Part shown: positions 42,781 to 46,771 of the stretch, piece after piece
How positions within the stretch are numbered: position 1 is the first letter of the stretch
How the letters are laid out: each line of letters starts with the position of its first letter
Virus record (IMG/VR): IMGVR_UViG_3300010885_001803
Location: 1 to 46,771 of that record
Origin: a virus
Length of the DNA: 46,771 nt
Strand: one strand, 5' to 3'
The notes under the pieces: model-generated
Databases searched by the model: none
Seen by the model: the letters and a program-made list of their open reading frames with translations, nothing else
What the model was told of the DNA's origin: nothing
Program-made: the position numbers and the translations under genes

Positions 42781-42808
42781 TGACTTTATTATGTGCGTAG
42801 TTTATAAT
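42780..42808 (+). promoter_or_regulatory. Sigma70-type promoter for gp55-gp47-gp46 unit
   Basis: TTGACT (42780-42785, 5/6 match) is separated by exactly 17 bases from TATAAT (42803-42808, 6/6 match). The ATG of the gp55-like gene follows 20 bases after the -10 box, with a GAGGA ribosome binding site at 42818-42822. This is one of the closest matches to the bacterial consensus possible, in line with an early gene transcribed by unmodified host RNA polymerase. Confidence 0.85.
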
Positions 42809-42828
42809 ATACTTTACGAGGACTCATA

Positions 42829-43665
42829 ATGACAGCAAAAGTTAACTACCTAAACAACAAGGATATGTTGTTGGAAATACATAGATCCAAAACATCGTAT
42901 TGTGTGTTTACAGATCCAAAATACCATCAGTACGATTTGATTGTACCTAGTTTGGACAAAATTAACATCAGAACTATAGCCGAAGCTAAACGGGTACAGG
43001 CAAAACGTATGGGTCAACAAGAATTTGAAAGGCGTAAAGCGTCTGGCGAAAAAGTTAAAATTGCAGATTGCGAAGTTGACTATAAAAAAGTAGCCAAAAC
43101 AGACGTAGTATTTAGAGTTATGACTTTTGATCATATTCCGCTAAACAACGTTCGTAAAAAAAATCCTAAAAGCCTGGCAGATCACAGAGACAAAGTAAAC
43201 TTCCCGCCATTCCAACATTGGAAGTTTGACGATGAAACTGGCAAAACTTTAGTTTGTGTGGGCAAGAGTCACTGGAAGGGTGATCTAGAAAAAGGACACT
43301 TTGATAAAGATGCTGGACAAATTACTAATACACTTGCCCGCATGATGATTAAACTGTGTGAGCGTTACGCTACCCGGGGTAACGTTCGTGGTTATACATA
43401 TAACGACGAAATGAAGGGCATGGCTATTCTTCAACTAACACAGATTGGTTTGCAATTTGATGAAAGCAAATCAGATAATCCGTTTGCTTACTTTACAGCC
43501 GCAGTTACTAACAGTTTTGTTAGAGTTATTAACACTGAAAAACGTAATCAAAACATTAGAGATGACATTTTAGAAATTAACGGCATGAATCCAAGTTATT
43601 CACGCACTGGCGCAGGCGAACATGCGGCTGCTTTGAAACGACATAACGAGGACGTATCTGAATGA
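42829..43665 (+). CDS. 55: Late-transcription sigma factor, gp55-like
   Basis: A 278-residue relative of T4 gp55 (185 residues), the sigma factor that directs RNA polymerase to late promoters of TATAAATA type. The N-terminus (KVNYLNNKDMLLEI) corresponds to the T4 start NYVNNKELLQAI. The sigma-like core is at about 165-245: ITNTLARMMIKLCERY, RGYTYNDEMKGMAILQLTQI, GLQFDESKSDNPFAYF and AAVTNSFVRVINTEKRNQ, matching the NFDETKYKNPHAYITQ region of T4. Between them lies about 120 residues absent from T4, with FTDPKYHQYDLIVPSLD, a basic helix (AEAKRVQAKRMGQQEFERRK) and SHWKGDLEKGHF. The T4 C-terminal clamp-binding LDFLYE motif is missing; this protein ends HNEDVSE. The stop overlaps the gp47 start (ATGA). 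Identity is firm; the insertion's role is unknown. Confidence 0.9.
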   Translation: MTAKVNYLNNKDMLLEIHRSKTSYCVFTDPKYHQYDLIVPSLDKINIRTIAEAKRVQAKRMGQQEFERRKASGEKVKIADCEVDYKKVAKTDVVFRVMTFDHIPLNNVRKKNPKSLADHRDKVNFPPFQHWKFDDETGKTLVCVGKSHWKGDLEKGHFDKDAGQITNTLARMMIKLCERYATRGNVRGYTYNDEMKGMAILQLTQIGLQFDESKSDNPFAYFTAAVTNSFVRVINTEKRNQNIRDDILEINGMNPSYSRTGAGEHAAALKRHNEDVSE

Positions 43666-44675
43666 CGCAACTGTTTAAGAAGGTGGCTTGTTTCACCGAC
43701 ATTCACTTTGGGTTAAAGTCTAATAGCTCTGTACACAATCAGGATTGTGAAGACTTTGTTGACTGGTATATTGCTAAAGCCAAGGAGGAAGGCTGTGACA
43801 CAGGAATTTTTATGGGCGATTGGCATCACAATCGAAATAGTCTTAACATTACTACTATGGATTATAGCTTACGAGCACTTGAGAAACTCGGCCAAGCGTT
43901 CGATAATTTTTATTTCTTTCCTGGCAATCATGATCTGTACTATAAAGATAAGCGAGATATTCACTCAGTTGAGTTTGGAAAATACATTCCAGGCGTTACA
44001 GTGGTCCACGAACCGACTACCATTGGGGACGTTACACTCTGCCCGTGGCTTGTAGGAGAAGAATGGCGAGCAATCAGTAAAAAAGGTGGCAAATATATCT
44101 TTGGACACTTTGAACTTCCTAGTTTCTTTATGAACGCCATGGTGCAGATGCCAGACCACGGAGAGATTCAATTAGATAGTTTCAAACAATATGAGCTAGG
44201 CTTTAGTGGACACTTTCATAAGCGTCAGCAAAAAGGCAACATGATTTATATTGGCAATGCGTTTCCACACAACTACTCAGATGCATGGGACGATGAGCGT
44301 GGCATGATGACTATGGAATGGGGCGGTACTCCAGAATATCATACATGGCCAGGTCAACCAACATTCCGCACAGTTAAACTAAGTCAGCTAATTGACAATG
44401 CAGACTCAATCATCTTGCCCAAGCAACATTTACGTGTTACACTAGACATAGATATTACATTTGAAGAAGCAAGTTTTATCAAAGAAAAATTTATCAGAGA
44501 TTACAACATCCGAGAAATGACTTTAATTGCTGAAAAGAAAGATACTGAAATCAATACTAATATTGATATACAGGCATTTGAAAGCGTGGATCAAATTGTT
44601 AGCAGTCAGATTATTAGTATTGAAAGCGAACAGTTTGACAAAAATACCTTATTGGCGATTTATAATAGCTTATGA
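43662..44675 (+). CDS. 47: Recombination nuclease subunit gp47 (Mre11-like)
   Basis: A 337-residue metallophosphatase-type nuclease, the Mre11/SbcD equivalent of T4 gp47, which with gp46 resects DNA ends for recombination-dependent replication and host DNA breakdown. The motifs occur in order: FTDIHFG (D13, H15), GDWHHN (D53), FPGNHDLYY (N89, H90), FGHFELPSF (H149) and SGHFHKRQ (H184, H186). These form the two-metal site. The size agrees with T4 gp47 (339). The ATG overlaps the preceding stop as ATGA, and the gp46 gene starts inside the gp47 stop in the same way, so equimolar coupled translation is expected. Confidence 0.96.
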   Translation: MTQLFKKVACFTDIHFGLKSNSSVHNQDCEDFVDWYIAKAKEEGCDTGIFMGDWHHNRNSLNITTMDYSLRALEKLGQAFDNFYFFPGNHDLYYKDKRDIHSVEFGKYIPGVTVVHEPTTIGDVTLCPWLVGEEWRAISKKGGKYIFGHFELPSFFMNAMVQMPDHGEIQLDSFKQYELGFSGHFHKRQQKGNMIYIGNAFPHNYSDAWDDERGMMTMEWGGTPEYHTWPGQPTFRTVKLSQLIDNADSIILPKQHLRVTLDIDITFEEASFIKEKFIRDYNIREMTLIAEKKDTEINTNIDIQAFESVDQIVSSQIISIESEQFDKNTLLAIYNSL

Positions 44676-46450
44676 TAAAAATTAAAGAATTAACAGTTAA
44701 GAATTTTATGAGTGTGGGCAACCAGACTCAGGCTGTAAACTTTGCACAAGAAAACTTAACACTTGTTCTAGGAGAAAACTTAGATCAAGGCGGTGACGAT
44801 AGCGGCAGTCGTAACGGCACCGGTAAAACTACTATTGTAAACGCACTAAGTTATGCATTGTATGGCAACGCACTGACTAATATTAAAAAAGATAATCTTA
44901 TTAATAAGATTAACAATAAGAATATGTTAGTTACCCTGTCGTTTAACAAAGACGGCACTGATTATCGTATTGAACGTGGTCGTAAACCTAACATACTACA
45001 GTTCTTTGTTAACGATCAGGCACAAGAAACAGAAGAAACAGATGATGCGCAAGGCGATGTCCGCGAAACGCAGAAAGACCTAGACGACTTGTTGGGTATG
45101 AGTCACGATATGTTTAAGCATATTGTTGCACTTAACACTTATACTGAACCGTTTCTTAGTATGCGGGCCAATGATCAACGGGTTATTATTGAACAGTTAC
45201 TTGGTATTACGCTGTTAAGTGAGAAAGCAGAAACTCTTAAAGAACAAATCAGATTAACTAAAGATAGTATTTTGCAGGAATCTGCAAATATTGAAGCTAT
45301 TAAGAAATCTAATGAGAATATTCAGAAAAGTATTGATAGTATTTTAACTAGACAAACTGCTTGGAATAGTCAGCACGATAACGAACTAGAAAAGATTGGC
45401 CGCGCTATTATTGAATTAGAAAGTGTGGACATCGATGCTGAACTAGTAAAACACGCAGAGCTTAAAGCCTATGAAGAGCGAAGCGGAAAGCTGAAAAGCC
45501 TGAATAAAGAGCGGGCAACGCTAGAAGCCGCGCAAGCGCAAGCGGAGCGAAGCGTAAAAAAGTACGCTAGCGAGCTTGCTAAGTTGCAGGATAAGAAATG
45601 TCACGCTTGTGATCAAGAACTTCACGATCATAAACATGAAGAAATGAGCGCAGAAGCTACAAAACACTTGACAGATGCTGATTCATATAACAATAAAATT
45701 ACTGCTGACCTTGTAAAAATAACTCGAGATATTGCAGATATAGGCGAAGTTGCGGCAAGGCCAAACACTTACTATGACACAGTAGAAGAGGCGTTAAAAC
45801 ATCAAAATAATCTTAAAACTCTGGAAACAAGCCTTACTATCAAGGCAGGAGAAACAGATCCATATCAAGAGCAAATTGACGAATTAACCAATACTGCTAT
45901 GCAGGAAATCACTTGGGACACAGTTAATCAGCTGAATACTCTTAAAGAACATCAGGAATTCTTGTTAAAGTTACTAACAAGCAAGGACAGTTTTATACGT
46001 AAGAAGATTATAGATCAAAACCTAGCGTACTTGAACAATAGATTAACTTATTATTTGGATAAGATGGGCTTGCCACATACAGTCTTGTTCCAAAATGATC
46101 TAACAGTTTTAATTACACAGCTAGGGCAAGACTTGGATTTTGATAACCTAAGTCGAGGAGAACGTAATAGACTTATCCTTAGTTTGTCATGGAGTTTCCG
46201 AGATGTGTGGGAATCATTGTATCAACCTATCAATTTACTGTTTGTTGACGAACTTATTGACAACGGACTAGATGCATCGGGCGTTGAAGGCGCATTGGCT
46301 GTACTTAAAAAGATGGCACGTGAGCGTAAGAAGAACATATTCTTAATTTCACACAGAGATGAGCTAGTAGGTCGTGTTAATAATGTACTTAAAGTTATTA
46401 AAGAAAACGGTTATACCAGCTATGCTAACGACTTGGAAGTAAATGAGTAA
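44672..46450 (+). CDS. 46: Recombination nuclease subunit gp46 (Rad50/SbcC-like ATPase)
   Basis: A 592-residue SMC-type ATPase partnering gp47 in end resection. Seen motifs: Walker A (SRNGTGKTT, K52 with T53), Q-loop-like region after it, long coiled coils at about 185-305 and 320-460, a zinc hook CHAC (C310, C313) that would pair two molecules, the ABC signature LSRGE (493-497), Walker B LLFVDE (522-527) and the H-loop ISHRDE (H561). T4 gp46 has 560 residues. The stretch 45471-45570 (in the first coiled coil) is about 53% GC by count against an AT-rich surround, and carries GAGCGAAGCG twice. It overlaps gp47 by four and the next gene by eight bases. Confident identification. Confidence 0.96.
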   Translation: MIKIKELTVKNFMSVGNQTQAVNFAQENLTLVLGENLDQGGDDSGSRNGTGKTTIVNALSYALYGNALTNIKKDNLINKINNKNMLVTLSFNKDGTDYRIERGRKPNILQFFVNDQAQETEETDDAQGDVRETQKDLDDLLGMSHDMFKHIVALNTYTEPFLSMRANDQRVIIEQLLGITLLSEKAETLKEQIRLTKDSILQESANIEAIKKSNENIQKSIDSILTRQTAWNSQHDNELEKIGRAIIELESVDIDAELVKHAELKAYEERSGKLKSLNKERATLEAAQAQAERSVKKYASELAKLQDKKCHACDQELHDHKHEEMSAEATKHLTDADSYNNKITADLVKITRDIADIGEVAARPNTYYDTVEEALKHQNNLKTLETSLTIKAGETDPYQEQIDELTNTAMQEITWDTVNQLNTLKEHQEFLLKLLTSKDSFIRKKIIDQNLAYLNNRLTYYLDKMGLPHTVLFQNDLTVLITQLGQDLDFDNLSRGERNRLILSLSWSFRDVWESLYQPINLLFVDELIDNGLDASGVEGALAVLKKMARERKKNIFLISHRDELVGRVNNVLKVIKENGYTSYANDLEVNE

Positions 46451-46712
46451 GCACGTTGATCCGGTTCCTTATCAAAATGAAGAGTCGCATGAACAACTCA
46501 TGGCGGCTTTTAGAGAATACTTTAAGGCAAATCAAGATTGGCAAAGCAAAGGCACACGCATAGCAGGTGAAAATATGCGCTACTGGCTAGCGCAGATTAG
46601 AATTATAGCAAAACAAAGGCGCGAGCATGTACAACAGTATCGTGTTTATTTAGATACTGCCAAACGTGAACGTAAGGCAAACCAAAAGGCACAAGGTGGT
46701 GGGACAGAATAA
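46443..46712 (+). CDS. Small helical protein, unknown function
   Basis: An 89-residue protein, almost all predicted helix, rich in Arg, Lys, Gln and Ala (IAKQRREHVQQY, TAKRERKANQKAQ). The acidic/polar start (HVDPVPYQNEESHEQLMAAF) is followed by a basic C-terminal half, which could form a coiled coil or contact nucleic acid. It overlaps the gp46 stop by eight bases, so it is very likely a coupled member of the gp55-gp47-gp46 unit. I do not recognise the family. T4 has no obvious equivalent that I can name between genes 46 and 45. Confidence 0.7.
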   Translation: MSKHVDPVPYQNEESHEQLMAAFREYFKANQDWQSKGTRIAGENMRYWLAQIRIIAKQRREHVQQYRVYLDTAKRERKANQKAQGGGTE

Positions 46713-46724
46713 ACTACATAGTTA

Positions 46725-46771
46725 ATGTCCTGGTACTATAATAATGAATTAATTACAGAATTGCCCGAATC
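46725..46771 (+). CDS. 5' end of next gene (truncated by window)
   Basis: An ATG at 46725 opens a frame that stays open to the window edge and encodes MSWYYNNELITELPE, fifteen residues. There is no clear Shine-Dalgarno sequence close upstream; a GGTGG lies too far away. The gap to the preceding gene is only 12 bases and in the same direction, in keeping with operon continuity. The W-Y-Y-N-N start resembles N-termini I have seen on phage GIY-YIG-type nucleases, but fifteen residues cannot support a function. Confidence 0.45.
   Translation, partial: MSWYYNNELITELPE

Noticed and set aside
1-46771. tRNA genes, CRISPR arrays or insertion sequences
   Set aside because: Nearly all gaps are shorter than 85 bases, without cloverleaf-like sequence; there are no regularly spaced direct repeats outside the fibre gene, and no transposase or terminal inverted repeats.

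Overview
The window is part of the genome of a T4-like contractile-tailed phage (myovirus) of the marine/freshwater 'exo-T-even' kind. It is AT-rich (roughly 36% GC by eye), densely packed with short intergenic gaps, and carries recognisable T4 gp5, gp6, gp25, gp53, gp46, gp47 and gp55 homologues together with a ThyX-type thymidylate synthase. I see no photosynthesis genes, tRNAs, integrase or bacterial chromosomal genes. The host cannot be named from the sequence.

Layout. (1) 1-559, plus strand: the 3' part of thyX. (2) 549-4761, minus strand: six tightly overlapping genes comprising two pairs of DxD glycosyltransferase-like paralogues and two unknown proteins, preceded by a sigma70-type promoter whose -10 box sits inside an inverted repeat. 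(3) 4824-42749, minus strand: the tail/baseplate/fibre region. In transcription order it encodes a gp48/54-like tail-tube cap, gp53, a probable hub protein, gp5 without lysozyme, gp25, gp6, a giant 5256-residue virion protein, a fibre with 19 LGGVKVDG repeats, a complete sedolisin (S53) peptidase with propeptide, a 202-residue structural protein, three fibre paralogues with different C-termini, and two paralogous structural proteins. (4) 42829-46712, plus strand: a gp55-like late sigma factor, gp47 and gp46 (Mre11/Rad50-type nuclease) and a small helical protein, preceded by a near-perfect sigma70 promoter. A further gene starts at the right edge.

Regulation appears to be two-class. Five minus-strand sites with the core ATAAATA lie 18-26 bases upstream of the first genes of five structural units. 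They resemble T4 late promoters, and the cognate sigma factor (gp55) is encoded in the same window. The gp55-47-46 unit and the glycosyltransferase unit instead have TTGACW-type promoters readable by host RNA polymerase. At 42773-42808 a late box and an early promoter overlap back to back.

The most unusual element is the sedolisin gene, which lies between tail-fibre genes at the end of a putative 23.5-kb late transcript. Other notable points are the giant protein in the gp7/gp8 position with about six carbohydrate-binding-like Trp/Tyr modules, an insertion of about 120 residues in the gp55 homologue, a small module inserted cleanly into different fibre genes, and the glycosyltransferase quartet.
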